DNA of 54,377 nt from Exiguobacterium sp. KRL4 (GTDB taxonomy: Bacteria; Bacillota; Bacilli; Exiguobacteriales; Exiguobacteriaceae). A program made the position numbers and the translations under genes. The notes beneath the pieces were generated by a model. The model saw only the letters and a list, made by a program, of their open reading frames with translations, had not been told where the DNA came from and made no database searches. Shown here in pieces: positions 7,507-18,900 of the stretch (its first letter is position 1; each line of letters begins with the position of its first letter). Location: the NCBI RefSeq assembly GCF_001870785.1, contig NZ_MOLV01000035.1, positions 1-54,377 of the forward strand, in the 5' to 3' direction.

Positions 7507-7878
7507 TTAAACGAGTTCGATGATGACCATTTCTGCGCCGTCACCACGACGTGGTCCCATTTTCATGATACGTGTGTAACCACCTTGACGCTCAGCAAAA
7601 CGTGGAGCAACATCAGCAAACAATTTTTGGATTGCATCTTGTGTTTTACCAGCTTCGTTTTGACCAGCAGCTTCGCGACGAACGAACGATGCAACTTGAC
7701 GACGAGCGTGGAGATCACCGCGTTTACCTAAAGTGATGAGTTTCTCAACGACTGGACGAAGTTCCTTCGCTTTTTGTTCTGTAGTTTGGATACGCTCATT
7801 GATGATGAGATCAGTCGCAAGGTCACGCAAAAGTGCCTTACGTTGTGAGCTTGTACGGCCTAATTTCGAGTATGCCAT
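7507..7878 (-). CDS. rplQ: 50S ribosomal protein L17
   Basis: 123 residues from the ATG at 7878, giving the usual [20 protein letters not shown] start; an upstream in-frame extension is rejected because GGAGGG lies just ahead of this ATG. L17 binds 23S rRNA near the exit tunnel. Last gene of the alpha part of the superoperon, after rpoA. Confidence 0.97.
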   Translation of the reverse strand: MAYSKLGRTSSQRKALLRDLATDLIINERIQTTEQKAKELRPVVEKLITLGKRGDLHARRQVASFVRREAAGQNEAGKTQDAIQKLFADVAPRFAERQGGYTRIMKMGPRRGDGAEMVIIELV

Positions 7879-7911
7879 GGATGGATTCCCTCCTTCGTGC
7901 AATTAATAGTT

Positions 7912-8856
7912 TTAGTCTTCTTTACGTAGGCCCAATCCGAGTTCATCGAGTTTCGCTTGAACTTCTTCGAGTGATTTACGTCCGAGGTTACGAACTTTCA
8001 TCATCTCGTCTTCGCTCTTGTTCGCGAGTTCTTGAACCGTATTGATGCCGGCACGTTTCAAACAGTTGTACGAACGAACTGAAAGATCGAGTTCTTCGAT
8101 CGTCATTTCAAGTACTTTTTCTTTTTGATCTTCTTCCTTTTCGACCATGATTTCGGCATGGAGCGCTTCGTCCGTAAGACCAACAAAGATGTTTAAGTGT
8201 TCTGTCATGATTTTTGCACCGAGTGACACTGCTTCTTCAGGGCGGAGTGAACCGTCCGTCCAAACATCAAGCGTCAATTTATCGAAGCTCGCATCTTGAC
8301 CGACACGTGTTTTTTCAACTTGATAGTTTACACGTTGAATTGGCGTGTAAATGGAATCAATTGGGATGACGCCGATTGGCATATCGTCCCGTTTGTTATC
8401 TTCAGCCTGAACGTAACCACGACCACGACGAGCGGTCAGACGCATATGAAGTGATGCACCTTCTGCAAGTGTTGCAATGTGGAGTTCTGGGTTGAGGATT
8501 TCGACGTCGCTGTCATGCGTAATGTTCGCAGCCGTGACAACGCCAGCGCCTTGGATATCGATCTCAAGTGTTTTCTCTTCTTCCGAGTAAACTTTGAGGG
8601 CGAGTTTCTTAAGGTTCAAGATGATTTGGGTAACGTCTTCTACAACGCCATCAATTGTCGAGAACTCATGAAGAACGCCATCGATTTGGACTGCAGTGAC
8701 TGCAGCACCCGGAAGTGAAGATAATAGGATACGACGCAAAGAGTTACCAAGCGTTGTACCGAATCCACGCTCAAGCGGTTCTACCACGAATTTACCAAAC
8801 GTAGCGTTGTCGCTTAATTCGACCGTTTCAATCTTCGGTTTTTCGATTTCGATCAT
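7912..8856 (-). CDS. rpoA: DNA-directed RNA polymerase subunit alpha
   Basis: 314 residues from the ATG at 8856, the same length as Bacillus subtilis RpoA. The N-terminal domain (about 1-230) has the dimerisation block [25 protein letters not shown]; the C-terminal domain (about 245-310) has [19 protein letters not shown] and [10 protein letters not shown], used for UP-element and activator contact. The ribosome site AAGGAGGGG decides the start. A 137-bp structured gap separates it from rpsK. No rpsD lies in this operon, as in Bacillus and unlike Escherichia coli. Confidence 0.98.
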   Translation of the reverse strand: MIEIEKPKIETVELSDNATFGKFVVEPLERGFGTTLGNSLRRILLSSLPGAAVTAVQIDGVLHEFSTIDGVVEDVTQIILNLKKLALKVYSEEEKTLEIDIQGAGVVTAANITHDSDVEILNPELHIATLAEGASLHMRLTARRGRGYVQAEDNKRDDMPIGVIPIDSIYTPIQRVNYQVEKTRVGQDASFDKLTLDVWTDGSLRPEEAVSLGAKIMTEHLNIFVGLTDEALHAEIMVEKEEDQKEKVLEMTIEELDLSVRSYNCLKRAGINTVQELANKSEDEMMKVRNLGRKSLEEVQAKLDELGLGLRKED

Positions 8857-8907
8857 CTGAACCCCTCCTTGAATATCGTCATGTTGGCCATCGCGTTCAA
8901 TCGCCAA

Positions 8908-8992
8908 CCGTCTTGTGTACGTGTCTACTGCCATGCTTGGTCAAACGATCAACGAAAGTCTACTCGAATTTCCGCTTTGCAGTACAAGACGG
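8908..8992 (-). other. Long-range complementary arms in the rpsK-rpoA intergenic RNA
   Basis: CCGTCTTGT (8908-8916) and ACAAGACGG (8984-8992) are perfectly complementary, with further pairing outside and inside if small bulges are allowed. They span most of the 137-bp gap. A second, shorter GTTGGC/GCCAAC hairpin lies nearer to the rpoA ribosome site. No gene is visible in the gap. Confidence 0.5.
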
Positions 8993-8993
8993 G

Positions 8994-9389
8994 TTACACG
9001 CGACGACGTTTTGGAGGGCGGCAACCGTTGTGTGGGACTGGAGTTACGTCACGGATCGCTGTTACTTCAAGACCGATTGCTTGGAGCGCACGGATTGCAG
9101 CTTCACGACCTGCACCAGGACCTTTAACGTTAACTTCTACAGTACGCATACCGTTATCCATTGCTGTTTTCGCAGCAGTTTCAGAAGCGAGTTGCGCAGC
9201 AAATGGAGTTGATTTACGTGAGCCTTTGAAGCCCATGTTTCCTGCAGTTGCCCAAGAGATTGCATTCCCTTGCATGTCAGTGATCGTAACGATTGTGTTG
9301 TTGAATGTTGAACGGATATGAACGATACCAGACTCAATATTCTTTTTGACTTTACGTTTACTACGAACATTCTGTTTACGTTTTGCCAT
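8994..9389 (-). CDS. rpsK: 30S ribosomal protein S11
   Basis: 131 residues with the signatures [15 protein letters not shown] and [17 protein letters not shown] at the C-terminus. S11 is in the 30S platform near the Shine-Dalgarno helix. Located between rpsM (16 bp) and the structured gap before rpoA. Confidence 0.98.
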   Translation of the reverse strand: MAKRKQNVRSKRKVKKNIESGIVHIRSTFNNTIVTITDMQGNAISWATAGNMGFKGSRKSTPFAAQLASETAAKTAMDNGMRTVEVNVKGPGAGREAAIRALQAIGLEVTAIRDVTPVPHNGCRPPKRRRV

Positions 9390-9405
9390 CTTAGTTTACC
9401 CTCCC

Positions 9406-9771
9406 TTACTTCTTCTTGTTCGCTACTGTACGGCGTGGGCCTTTACGAGTACGCGAGTTGTTTTTAGTGTTTTGACCACGAACTGGAAGACCACGACGGT
9501 GACGAACACCACGGTAGCAACCGATTTCGATCAAACGTTTGATGTTGAGTGAGATTTCACGACGAAGGTCACCCTCAACTTTTACTTTATCTAATCCATC
9601 ACGGAGTTGGTTGAGTTGTTCTTCAGTCAATTCACGAGTACGAGTATCTTCAGAGATACCAGCTTCTTTCAAGACTTTCTGAGCAGTCGTTTTACCAACA
9701 CCATAGATGTAAGTGAGTGAGATAACGATGCGTTTCTCACGTGGAATATCTACACCAGCAATACGTGCCAT
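9406..9771 (-). CDS. rpsM: 30S ribosomal protein S13
   Basis: 121 residues beginning [14 protein letters not shown], with the helix-hairpin-helix region [12 protein letters not shown] and the basic tail [16 protein letters not shown]13 sits in the 30S head and bridges to the 50S. Between rpmJ and rpsK in the alpha operon. Confidence 0.98.
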   Translation of the reverse strand: MARIAGVDIPREKRIVISLTYIYGVGKTTAQKVLKEAGISEDTRTRELTEEQLNQLRDGLDKVKVEGDLRREISLNIKRLIEIGCYRGVRHRRGLPVRGQNTKNNSRTRKGPRRTVANKKK

Positions 9772-9791
9772 GTGTGCACCTCCTTGTTTAA

Positions 9792-9938
<147 letters not shown>

Positions 9939-10157
9939 TTATTTGAAACGGTATGTGATCCGTCCGCGAGTCAAGTCGTATGGTGACAACTCAACTGTTA
10001 CTTTATCTCCTGGCAGGATCCGAATGAAGTGCATCCGAATTTTCCCTGAGACGTGCGCGAGGACCGTGTGGCCGTTTTCTAACTCCACCTTAAACATCGC
10101 GTTTGGAAGCGGTTCGATAACCGTACCTTCCACTTCGATTACATCTTGTTTCGCCAT
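9939..10157 (-). CDS. infA: Translation initiation factor IF-1
   Basis: 72 residues, a single OB-fold with [13 protein letters not shown] at the start and RITYRFK at the end. The ATG at 10157 is chosen over an adjacent in-frame TTG because it lies 8 bases from AAAGGGG. IF-1 occupies the 30S A site during initiation. It follows map after a 150-bp structured gap; the small KOW-protein gene found here in Bacillus subtilis is absent. Confidence 0.97.
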   Translation of the reverse strand: MAKQDVIEVEGTVIEPLPNAMFKVELENGHTVLAHVSGKIRMHFIRILPGDKVTVELSPYDLTRGRITYRFK

Positions 10158-10191
10158 CAATTATACCCCTTTCTCTATAAAGTTGATTGGG

Positions 10192-10284
10192 AGCCCAGAC
10201 GATTTGTAGCGCTTAGGGGCTTTCTACAGTAGCCGTGAGAGAATCATCGGTCACAAACACGAGTGGATAGCGGCTTATAGAAAG
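10192..10284 (-). other. Structured intergenic RNA between map and infA
   Basis: On the minus strand CTTTCTA-ta-AGCCG (10271-10284) pairs with CGGCT-actg-TAGAAAG (10220-10235) over a loop of about 35 nt. A second hairpin, AGCCC (10217-10221) with GGGCT (10192-10196), shares bases with the first, so the two could be alternative folds. No open reading frame of credible length is present. Confidence 0.45.
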
Positions 10285-10307
10285 GTGACACCAATAACGC
10301 GCACAGC

Positions 10308-11059
10308 TCACTCTGCATCGACCGTTAAGATCTCGTAGCCTTCGTCTGTGATGGCGATGGTGTGCTCAAAGTGGGCGCACATGCTACCGTCCACTGTCAC
10401 TACCGTCCAATTGTCGGATAGCGTGCGAACATAGCGTTTCCCGACATTAACCATTGGCTCAATCGCCAAGGTCATGCCGGTTTTCAGGCGCGGCCCTTTC
10501 CCCGGTGGTCCATAATGTGGGATTTGCGGATCTTCATGCAAATTTTGTCCCACGCCGTGGCCCACATATTCGCGGACTACAGAAAAATTCGCAGCTTCAA
10601 CATGTGACTGGATCGCATGCGAAATATCTGTCAGGTGCACGCCAGCTTTGGCGCGCTCCAATCCTTTATACAGAGATTCTTCAGTTACGTCAAGTAACCG
10701 CTTCGTCTCTTCAGAGATTGTACCTACCGGATATGTCCAGGCTGAATCTCCGTGATATCCGTTATACTCCGCCCCGATATCAATCGAGATGATGTCTCCA
10801 TCGTGGAGTACGCGGTCACCCGGAATACCATGGACAAGTTCTTCATTTACTGACGCACAAATGCTCCCAGTAAATCCATTATAACCTTTAAACGATGGTG
10901 TTGCCCCTTGACTTCGAATATAACGTTCAGCAATCGCATCGAGTTGCCCCGTTGTGACCCCTGGACGAATATGAGCTTGAAGCTCTTTATGCGTCCGGGC
11001 GACGATTTGTCCTGCCTTACGCATAATATCGATTTCACGCGGCGCTTTCGTAATGATCA

Positions 11060-11060
<1 letters not shown>
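10308..11060 (-). CDS. map: Methionine aminopeptidase, type I
   Basis: 250 residues. The five metal ligands D94, D105, H168, E201 and E232 and the conserved H77 are visible in the pita-bread fold. It removes the initiator methionine after deformylation. The ATG overlaps the adk stop by one base (TAATG), so translation is coupled to adk in the secY-adk-map segment. Confidence 0.97.
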
Positions 11061-11779
<719 letters not shown>

Positions 11780-13069
11780 TTATCGGATAAAGCCTTTGTA
11801 GTGTCGTTTAACCAGTTGACTTTCAATCTGTTTCATCGTCTCAAGACCTACACCGATGACGATCAGCAAGCTTGTTCCACCAATCTGGACCGAGTTCGGT
11901 AAACCAGCGAACTTAATAAAGAACGTTGGCGTAACCGCGATCACAGCGAGGAAAAGTGAGCCGAAGAATGTCAGTCGATATAGGATCTTCGTGATGTATT
12001 GTTCCGTTTGCTTACCAGGACGAATACCAGGAATGTATCCGCCTTGTTTTTGAAGGTTCTCTGCCATTTGTTCCGGGTTAACCTGAACAAATGTATAAAA
12101 GTACGAAAATGCGATGATGAGCGCCACATAAATCGACATACCGATTGGACTCGTATAGTCGAAGATGTCACGAATCTTCGTCGCGTTTTCCGGACTTGCC
12201 AAGAAACTTGCAATCGTTGGTGGAGTCACCATAAACGATACAGCGAAGATAACTGGGATAACCCCAGCAGCGTTAAGCTTAATCGGCAAGTGTGTCGATT
12301 GGCCGCCAACTGGAGCACGGTTCACCGTACGCTTGGCGTACTGAATCGGAATCTTCCGGGCAGCTTGCTGCACATAGATGACACCGACGATGACCGCGAT
12401 GATGATTAAAAGCAACAGTACGATATAAAGCACGTTGACAAACAAAGCATCCCCTGCATTTTGGAGCTTTGTTTCGTAAATCTGACGGAATGCGTTCGGG
12501 AAGCCCGCGACGATCCCAGCGAAGATGATCATTGATATCCCGTTACCAATGCCCTTCTCCGTGATGAGTTCACCGAGGAACATTAAGAATGCGGTACCCG
12601 CCGTCAAAACAAGTGCAATCATCACGTACGTCCAGGTGCCAAAATCTTCATTGACAAGACCTGGGTAGATACGGTTAAATCCAAGCGCGATTCCAAACGC
12701 TTGGACTAAGCCGAGTACGATCGTTCCATAGCGCGTTACCGTTGCTAACTTCTTACGGCCCGCCTCTCCTTGTTTTGCCCATTCGGCAAACTTTGGAACA
12801 ACGTCCATCTGTAAGAGTTGGACAACGATCGAGGCCGTGATATACGGCATGATTCCCATCGCAAAGAGTGAGAAATTCTGCAAAGCATTCCCGCCGAAGG
12901 AGTTCAAGAAGCCAAGAATACCATTCTCGTCAATCTTGAATACTTCAGTGTTTACCATTGGGACTGGGATATGTGCACCGATACGGAACACGATAATCAG
13001 GGCCAAGGTAAAGAGAATGCGCCGACGGATGTCGGCTACGCGCCACATATTGGAGATCGCTTGAAACAT
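11780..13069 (-). CDS. secY: Protein translocase channel subunit SecY
   Basis: 429 residues with ten predicted membrane segments, the plug region near the first periplasmic loop and the conserved cytoplasmic loop blocks KRTVNRAPVGGQSTHLPIKL and NLQKQGGYIPGIRPG. It forms the protein-conducting channel with SecE (encoded at 38870-39040) and SecG. The start overlaps the rplO stop by one base (TAATG). Confidence 0.98.
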   Translation of the reverse strand: MFQAISNMWRVADIRRRILFTLALIIVFRIGAHIPVPMVNTEVFKIDENGILGFLNSFGGNALQNFSLFAMGIMPYITASIVVQLLQMDVVPKFAEWAKQGEAGRKKLATVTRYGTIVLGLVQAFGIALGFNRIYPGLVNEDFGTWTYVMIALVLTAGTAFLMFLGELITEKGIGNGISMIIFAGIVAGFPNAFRQIYETKLQNAGDALFVNVLYIVLLLLIIIAVIVGVIYVQQAARKIPIQYAKRTVNRAPVGGQSTHLPIKLNAAGVIPVIFAVSFMVTPPTIASFLASPENATKIRDIFDYTSPIGMSIYVALIIAFSYFYTFVQVNPEQMAENLQKQGGYIPGIRPGKQTEQYITKILYRLTFFGSLFLAVIAVTPTFFIKFAGLPNSVQIGGTSLLIVIGVGLETMKQIESQLVKRHYKGFIR

Positions 13070-13509
13070 TAGATCACCTCAACCGTACCGCCGGCAGCTT
13101 CGATCGCTTGCTTCGCAGCTTCGGAGAACTTGTGAGCTTTTACTGTCAGTTTCTTTTCAATCTTACCGTTAGAAAGGATCTTCACGCCATCTTTCATACC
13201 TTTGACTGCGCGAGTCTCGATAAGAAGTTCTGGTGTTACTTCCGTTCCATCTTCAAAACGGTTAAGTGTGTCAAGGTTGATAACCGCGAACTCTTTACGA
13301 GTTGGGTTGTTGAAGCCGCGTTTTGGTAAACGACGGAAAAGTGGGTTTTGTCCACCTTCGAAACCTGGACGAACACCACCGCCTGAACGAGCTTTTTGAC
13401 CTTTGTGACCACGGCCAGAAGTCTTACCGTTACCAGAAGACATACCGCGACCTACACGGTTGCGTTCTGAACGTGAACCAGCAGCTGGTTTCAATTCATG
13501 GAGTTTCAT
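13069..13509 (-). CDS. rplO: 50S ribosomal protein L15
   Basis: 146 residues from the ATG at 13509 ([20 protein letters not shown]). The glycine/arginine-rich N-terminal half ([19 protein letters not shown]) penetrates 23S rRNA. It is followed by secY with a one-base overlap, the standard spc arrangement. Confidence 0.98.
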
Positions 13510-13544
13510 AGTGGGGCACCTCCTCATAAAATTATATCGAACTA

Positions 13545-13730
13545 TTACTCTTGAATTTCTTTTACTGTCAATAAGTGTGACACGTGGTTAATCATCCCAC
13601 GCATAGCAGCGTTGTCAGGTACGACAACAGTTTGGTGCATCTTATGGAGACCAAGCGTACGAGTAGTAACGCGTTGGTTCTCCGGACGACCGATCATGCT
13701 GCGTGTGAGGGTAACTGCGAGTTTCGCCAT
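13545..13730 (-). CDS. rpmD: 50S ribosomal protein L30
   Basis: 61 residues, the short bacterial form, with [19 protein letters not shown] and a C-terminal HLLTVKEI. Located between rpsE and rplO as in other Bacilli. Confidence 0.97.
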
Positions 13731-13748
13731 CTGTATTCCCTCCCTTTC

Positions 13749-14249
13749 TTAACCGCGAAGTTCTTCGACGGTTTTACCGCGGAGTTTCGCAACGTCTTCA
13801 GCACGTTTAAGTGAAGTGAGACCTTTGACAGTCGCACGAACCATGTTGATTGGAGTGCTTGATCCAAGTGATTTCGAAAGAATGTCGTTGATTCCCGCTA
13901 ATTCGAGAACCGCACGAACTGGGCCACCAGCGATGACTCCAGTACCTTCAGAAGCAGGTTTCAAGAATACGTGACCTGCACCGAAAATTCCGTTGATTTC
14001 GTGTGGAATTGTAGTGTTAACGATTGGAACGTTAACCATGTTTTTCTTTGCATCTTCGATTGCTTTACGGATCGCTTCAGGCACTTCCTGAGCTTTACCC
14101 GTACCGAAACCTACGTGACCATTCTTGTCACCTACGACGACGAGTGCAGCAAAACGGAAGCGACGGCCACCTTTTACTACTTTCGCGACGCGGTTTACAG
14201 TAACAACGCGTTCTTCGAGTTGATCCATGTTAATTTCTAACTGGCGCAT
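13749..14249 (-). CDS. rpsE: 30S ribosomal protein S5
   Basis: 166 residues from the ATG at 14249, which lies 9 bases from AGGAGGG; a longer upstream in-frame start has no such site. The S5 RNA-binding region contains [19 protein letters not shown] and [18 protein letters not shown]5 takes part in mRNA unwinding and decoding accuracy. Confidence 0.97.
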   Translation of the reverse strand: MRQLEINMDQLEERVVTVNRVAKVVKGGRRFRFAALVVVGDKNGHVGFGTGKAQEVPEAIRKAIEDAKKNMVNVPIVNTTIPHEINGIFGAGHVFLKPASEGTGVIAGGPVRAVLELAGINDILSKSLGSSTPINMVRATVKGLTSLKRAEDVAKLRGKTVEELRG

Positions 14250-14271
14250 GTAGAGGTTCCCTCCTTTTCTA

Positions 14272-14622
14272 TTAGAATTTGAGACCAGCTTCACGAGCTG
14301 CTTCAGCTACTGCTTTGATACGTCCATGATAGAGATATCCTCCACGGTCGAAAACGACTGTTTCAATACCTTTTTCAAGAGCGCGTTCAGCTGCGAGCTT
14401 ACCAACTGCTGTTGCAGCGTCAGTCGTGTTGCCTTTTTCAAGGTCGAGTGATGATGCAGATGCGAGTGTTGCATGTGTTGCATCGTCAATGACTTGTACG
14501 TAAATGTTCTTGTTCGAACGGAATACATTCAAACGTGGACGAGTTGCCGTCCCGATGATTGTACGACGTACACGACCATGACGCTTTTTACGTGTAGCGT
14601 TTTTGTCTGCCTTTGAGATCAT
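14272..14622 (-). CDS. rplR: 50S ribosomal protein L18
   Basis: 116 residues; basic N-terminus ([20 protein letters not shown]), and [25 protein letters not shown] at the end. L18 binds 5S rRNA and joins it to the 50S central protuberance with L5. Between rplF and rpsE. Confidence 0.98.
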   Translation of the reverse strand: MISKADKNATRKKRHGRVRRTIIGTATRPRLNVFRSNKNIYVQVIDDATHATLASASSLDLEKGNTTDAATAVGKLAAERALEKGIETVVFDRGGYLYHGRIKAVAEAAREAGLKF

Positions 14623-14659
14623 TTATGCCACTCCTTTCCGGTCAATTCGTATCAACGAA

Positions 14660-15196
14660 TTACTTACCTGTTTTACCTTCTTTACGACGAACGACTTCAT
14701 CACTGTAACGAATTCCTTTACCTTTGTAAGGCTCAGGTTGACGGTACGAACGAATCAATGCAGCAACGTGTCCAACACGCTCTTTGTTGATACCGCGAAC
14801 GATGATTTGCGTATTCGTAGGAACTTCGACTTCAATGCCTTGTTCCGGAGTGTACTCGATTGGGTGTGAATAACCGAGGTTGAGTACGATTTTGTTACCT
14901 TGCTTTTGAGCACGGTAACCAACACCTTGGATATCAAGTGTCTTAGCGAAACCGTTGTTTACACCTTCGACCATGTTCGCGATAAGCGCACGAGTCGTTC
15001 CGTGGATTGTACGGTTAGCTTTCTCGTCGTTTGGACGAGTGACAGTCAATTCATTACCTTCTACGTTGATAGCCATAGTCGGGTTGAACTCACGAGTGAG
15101 TTCACCTTTAGGACCTTTTACTGTAACTGTGCTGTTTTCAACTGTTACTGTAACGCCTGCTGGGATAACGACTGGCTTTTTACCAATACGTGACAT
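14660..15196 (-). CDS. rplF: 50S ribosomal protein L6
   Basis: 178 residues, starting [17 protein letters not shown], with two L6 repeats and the C-terminal signature [22 protein letters not shown]6 lies near the sarcin-ricin loop and the factor-binding site. Between rpsH and rplR. Confidence 0.98.
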   Translation of the reverse strand: MSRIGKKPVVIPAGVTVTVENSTVTVKGPKGELTREFNPTMAINVEGNELTVTRPNDEKANRTIHGTTRALIANMVEGVNNGFAKTLDIQGVGYRAQKQGNKIVLNLGYSHPIEYTPEQGIEVEVPTNTQIIVRGINKERVGHVAALIRSYRQPEPYKGKGIRYSDEVVRRKEGKTGK

Positions 15197-15227
15197 TTAA
15201 GACACCTCCGTTCTTTTTATGCGTGAA

Positions 15228-15626
15228 TTACCAGATGTATGCGATCACTTCGCCGCCGACTTTTTGTTGGCGAGCTTCTTTGTCTGTCATAACACCTTTA
15301 GATGTTGAAACGATAGCGATTCCGAGACCACCGAGTACTTTCGGGATTTCATCAGCTTTCGCGTAAACGCGAAGACCTGGTTTCGAGATACGTTTGAGTC
15401 CAGTGATGACGCGTTCGTTGCCTGCGCCGTACTTAAGGAATACGCGGAGCGTACCTTGTTTGCTGTCCTCGAGATATTCAACATCGCGGATGAAACCTTC
15501 ACGTTTGAGGATTTCAGCGACTTCACGTTTGATTGTAGAAGCTGGCATTTCCAACTTCTCATGGCGAACCATGTTTGCATTACGAATGCGTGTAAGCATA
15601 TCTGCAATCGGATCTGTCATAACCAT
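15228..15626 (-). CDS. rpsH: 30S ribosomal protein S8
   Basis: 132 residues with the Bacillus-like start [19 protein letters not shown] and the C-terminal [26 protein letters not shown]8 binds the central domain of 16S rRNA and is the usual spc-operon translational repressor in other bacteria. Between rpsN and rplF. Confidence 0.98.
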   Translation of the reverse strand: MVMTDPIADMLTRIRNANMVRHEKLEMPASTIKREVAEILKREGFIRDVEYLEDSKQGTLRVFLKYGAGNERVITGLKRISKPGLRVYAKADEIPKVLGGLGIAIVSTSKGVMTDKEARQQKVGGEVIAYIW

Positions 15627-15657
15627 GCGATGTACCTCCTTTCACAACTTTAATGAA

Positions 15658-15927
15658 TTACCAGCTTGCTTTTTTGACACCAGGGATTTGACCTTTATGA
15701 GCAAGATCACGGAACTTAATACGGCTGATACCGAATTTACCAATGTAACCGTGTGGACGGCCAGTGATACTGCAACGGTTGTGTAAACGAACCGCTGAAG
15801 AGTTACGTGGGAGTTTGCTCAAGCCGATGAAGTCGCCTTGTGCTTTCAATTCTGCGCGTTGTTCAGCGTAGCGCTCTACGAGTGCTTGACGTTTTACTTC
15901 ACGTGCGATCATTGATTTCTTAGCCAT
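15658..15927 (-). CDS. rpsN: 30S ribosomal protein S14, zinc-independent long form
   Basis: 89 residues. The protein has a single cysteine (in [13 protein letters not shown]) and none of the CxxC pairs of the 61-residue zinc-binding S14 that normally fills this slot in Bacilli. It resembles the long, zinc-free S14 that is usually an extra, Zur-regulated copy elsewhere in the genome. The tail [18 protein letters not shown] is standard. Its position between rplE and rpsH is the canonical spc position, so it is probably the main S14. Neighbouring L33 and L36 are still zinc forms. Confidence 0.96.
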   Translation of the reverse strand: MAKKSMIAREVKRQALVERYAEQRAELKAQGDFIGLSKLPRNSSAVRLHNRCSITGRPHGYIGKFGISRIKFRDLAHKGQIPGVKKASW

Positions 15928-15941
15928 GTTGTCGACCTCCC

Positions 15942-16481
15942 TTATTTTTGGAATGGCATGCCGAGTGCTGTGAGAAGCTCACGGGACTCTTCATCCGTAT
16001 TAGCAGTTGTTACGATAACGATGTCCATACCACGGACTTTCGATACGCGATCGTAGTCGATCTCTGGGAAGATCAATTGTTCCTTCACGCCTAGCGTGTA
16101 GTTACCACGGCCATCGAATGATTTCTTCGATACACCACGGAAGTCACGTACACGTGGAAGTGACACGTTGATCAACTTGTCGAGGAACTCATACATGCGC
16201 TCTCCACGAAGTGTTACCTTCGCGCCGATTGGCATACCTTCACGAAGTTTGAAACCAGCGATCGATTTCTTAGCTTTCGTGATGAGTGGCTTCTGACCAG
16301 TGAGGAGCTGAAGCTCTTCGACTGCCATGTCAAGTGCTTTCGTGTTCGTAACAGCGTCACCAACACCCATGTTGATTACGATTTTATCGACTTTCGGCGC
16401 TTGCATTACAGAAGTATAGTTGAATTTCTCCATCATTACTTTGACGATTTCGTCTTGGTATTTAACTTTTAAACGGTTCAT
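15942..16481 (-). CDS. rplE: 50S ribosomal protein L5
   Basis: 179 residues with the P-site loop region ([29 protein letters not shown]) and C-terminal [21 protein letters not shown]5 carries 5S rRNA into the central protuberance. Between rplX and rpsN. Confidence 0.98.
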   Translation of the reverse strand: MNRLKVKYQDEIVKVMMEKFNYTSVMQAPKVDKIVINMGVGDAVTNTKALDMAVEELQLLTGQKPLITKAKKSIAGFKLREGMPIGAKVTLRGERMYEFLDKLINVSLPRVRDFRGVSKKSFDGRGNYTLGVKEQLIFPEIDYDRVSKVRGMDIVIVTTANTDEESRELLTALGMPFQK

Positions 16482-16512
16482 CAGAAAGTGGACCTCCTTT
16501 CTTTAAATCTTC

Positions 16513-16824
16513 TTATTTATCTAAAGCTTCGCCCGATTTTTTAGCGATACGTACTTTCTTGCCGTCAACCACAGTGAAACCAACGCGTGTTGGGTTTCCT
16601 GTCTTAGGGTCGATAAGCATAACGTTCGATACGTGAATCGGTGCTTCTTTCTCGACAATTCCGCCTTGCGGGTTGAGTTGAGAAGGTTTTGAGTGTTTCT
16701 TGATCATATTAACGCCTTCGACGATAATGCGATCTTTTTTAGGCATAGCAGTAAGGACAACACCTTGTTTGCCTTTATCTTTACCAGTCATAACCTGAAC
16801 TTTATCACCTTTTTTGACATGCAT
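16513..16824 (-). CDS. rplX: 50S ribosomal protein L24
   Basis: 103 residues; N-terminal KOW motif ([18 protein letters not shown]) and the conserved block [24 protein letters not shown]24 is one of the two assembly initiators of the 50S and sits at the tunnel exit. Between rplN and rplE. Confidence 0.98.
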   Translation of the reverse strand: MHVKKGDKVQVMTGKDKGKQGVVLTAMPKKDRIIVEGVNMIKKHSKPSQLNPQGGIVEKEAPIHVSNVMLIDPKTGNPTRVGFTVVDGKKVRIAKKSGEALDK

Positions 16825-16858
16825 CGTTAGAGCACCTCCTTGTAGGAATTCTTTGGAA

Positions 16859-17251
<393 letters not shown>

Positions 17252-17275
17252 TTATTCATCCGAACTAATTAGAGT

Positions 17276-17539
17276 TTAGATGATTACTGCTTTTTCGACG
17301 ACTTCTACGAGACGGAAACGTTTGTCTTTAGAAAGTGGACGTGTTTCTTGAATGCGTACGACGTCACCGATTTTAGCTGTGTTGCTTTCATCATGCGTTT
17401 TATACTTCTTCGAGTAGTTTACGCGTTTGCCGTAGAGCTTGTGCTTTACTTTTGTCTCAACTGAAACCACGATCGTTTTATCCATTTTGTCAGATACGAC
17501 GCGTCCAGTTAATACTTTGCGGTTGTTAGTGCGTTCCAT
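17276..17539 (-). CDS. rpsQ: 30S ribosomal protein S17
   Basis: 87 residues, OB-fold protein with [18 protein letters not shown] and the signature [23 protein letters not shown]. Primary 16S rRNA binder of the 5' domain. Last gene of the S10 segment, after rpmC. Confidence 0.98.
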   Translation of the reverse strand: MERTNNRKVLTGRVVSDKMDKTIVVSVETKVKHKLYGKRVNYSKKYKTHDESNTAKIGDVVRIQETRPLSKDKRFRLVEVVEKAVII

Positions 17540-17570
17540 TGAGTGTTCCTCCTCTCAGAATCCGAGTGAA

Positions 17571-17774
17571 TTATGCGTTGTTGATGCCGAGTTCGCGTTC
17601 ACGAAGAACGGTTTTCGCGCGTGCAATCGACTTGCGCACTTCACGGATACGAGCAGGGTTCTCAAGCTGACCAGTCGCGAGTTGGAAACGAAGGTTGAAC
17701 AACTCTTCTTTCCACGAACCGACTTTACCGTTGAGCTCTTCTGTAGTTTGCTGACGGAGATCAGTTGCTTTCAT
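17571..17774 (-). CDS. rpmC: 50S ribosomal protein L29
   Basis: 67 residues from the ATG at 17774 ([14 protein letters not shown]); an upstream in-frame start is less likely because GGTGGTGAT precedes this one. Two-helix coiled-coil protein next to the tunnel exit, a contact for trigger factor and SRP. The start lies inside the rplP end, overlapping by 14 bp, so translation is coupled. Confidence 0.96.
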   Translation of the reverse strand: MKATDLRQQTTEELNGKVGSWKEELFNLRFQLATGQLENPARIREVRKSIARAKTVLRERELGINNA

Positions 17775-18198
17775 TCGTATCACCACCATTTTCTTCACGT
17801 TTTACGAACTTACATTTTACTGGAAGTTTGTGTGATGCAAGACGGAGAGCTTCGCGTGCGATCTCTTCCGATACTCCTGCGATTTCGAACATTACTTTCC
17901 CCGGTTTGACGACTGCAACCCAGCCCTCCGGAGCACCTTTACCTGAACCCATTCGGACTTCAAGAGGTTTTTTAGTGTATGGTTTGTGTGGGAAGATCTT
18001 GATCCACACTTTACCACCACGTTTCATATAACGAGTCATCGCGATACGCGCTGATTCGATTTGACGGCTAGTGATCCAGCTAGCTTCTTGAGCTTGGATA
18101 CCGAACTCGCCGAAATGTACTGTAGTACCACGTTTCGCTTTACCACGCATGTTGCCGCGGTGAACACGACGATATTTTACACGTTTTGGTAACAACAT
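17761..18198 (-). CDS. rplP: 50S ribosomal protein L16
   Basis: 145 residues; [19 protein letters not shown] at the start, [22 protein letters not shown] in the middle. L16 organises the A-site tRNA elbow and the GTPase centre. Followed by an overlapping rpmC. Confidence 0.98.
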   Translation of the reverse strand: MLLPKRVKYRRVHRGNMRGKAKRGTTVHFGEFGIQAQEASWITSRQIESARIAMTRYMKRGGKVWIKIFPHKPYTKKPLEVRMGSGKGAPEGWVAVVKPGKVMFEIAGVSEEIAREALRLASHKLPVKCKFVKREENGGDTNESN

Positions 18199-18231
18199 GT
18201 TGTGTTGCCTCCTTCCCTAGACGGATGTGGA

Positions 18232-18888
18232 TTATTGTTCGTTAGATGCTGCTTTTTTCGTAGGAAGCACTTCACCGTGGTGGAGCCATACTTTTACGCC
18301 GATTTTGCCGTAAGTTGTATCAGCTTCTGCAGTACCGTAATCGATGTCTGCACGGAGTGTATGAAGTGGAACTGTTCCTTCTGAATACTTCTCTGAACGA
18401 GCGATATCAGCGCCACCAAGACGACCAGAAACTTCAGTCTTGATTCCTTTGATACCTGAACGCATAGAACGTTGGATTGATTGCTTCATTGCACGACGGA
18501 ACGATACACGACCTTCAAGTTGGCGTGCGATGTTCTCAGCGACGAGTTTAGCAACTGCATCCGGGTTTTTCACTTCAACGACGTTAACGTGAACGCGTTT
18601 GCCTTTTGCAAGGTTAGTGATGTCTGTGCGAAGTGTTTCGATTTCCGAACCGCCTTTACCGATAACCATACCCGGTTTAGCAGTGTGAAGTGAAATGTTC
18701 AAGCGGTTTGCTGCGCGCTCGATTTCAACTTTAGCAACACTTGCGTCTTTAAGACGTTTTTCGATATATTCACGAACTACGTAGTCTTCATGAAGGAGAT
18801 CAGCATAGTCTTTATCTGCGAACCAACGTGATTCCCAGTCTTTGATGATACCTACGCGAAGACCAGTTGGGTTAATCTTCTGACCCAC
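18232..18888 (-). CDS. rpsC: 30S ribosomal protein S3
   Basis: 218 residues with a type II KH domain containing [20 protein letters not shown] and the C-terminal domain [20 protein letters not shown]3 lines the mRNA entry tunnel and has helicase-related function. The start codon is GTG (18888), 6 bases after GGAGGG; no ATG is available nearby. Follows rplV after 12 bp. Confidence 0.97.
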   Translation of the reverse strand: MGQKINPTGLRVGIIKDWESRWFADKDYADLLHEDYVVREYIEKRLKDASVAKVEIERAANRLNISLHTAKPGMVIGKGGSEIETLRTDITNLAKGKRVHVNVVEVKNPDAVAKLVAENIARQLEGRVSFRRAMKQSIQRSMRSGIKGIKTEVSGRLGGADIARSEKYSEGTVPLHTLRADIDYGTAEADTTYGKIGVKVWLHHGEVLPTKKAASNEQ

Positions 18889-18900
18889 GGTAATCCCTCC

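Noticed and set aside
11999-12409. Plus-strand open frame of about 136 codons opposite secY
   Set aside because: Antisense shadow of a conserved membrane protein gene; no initiation signal.
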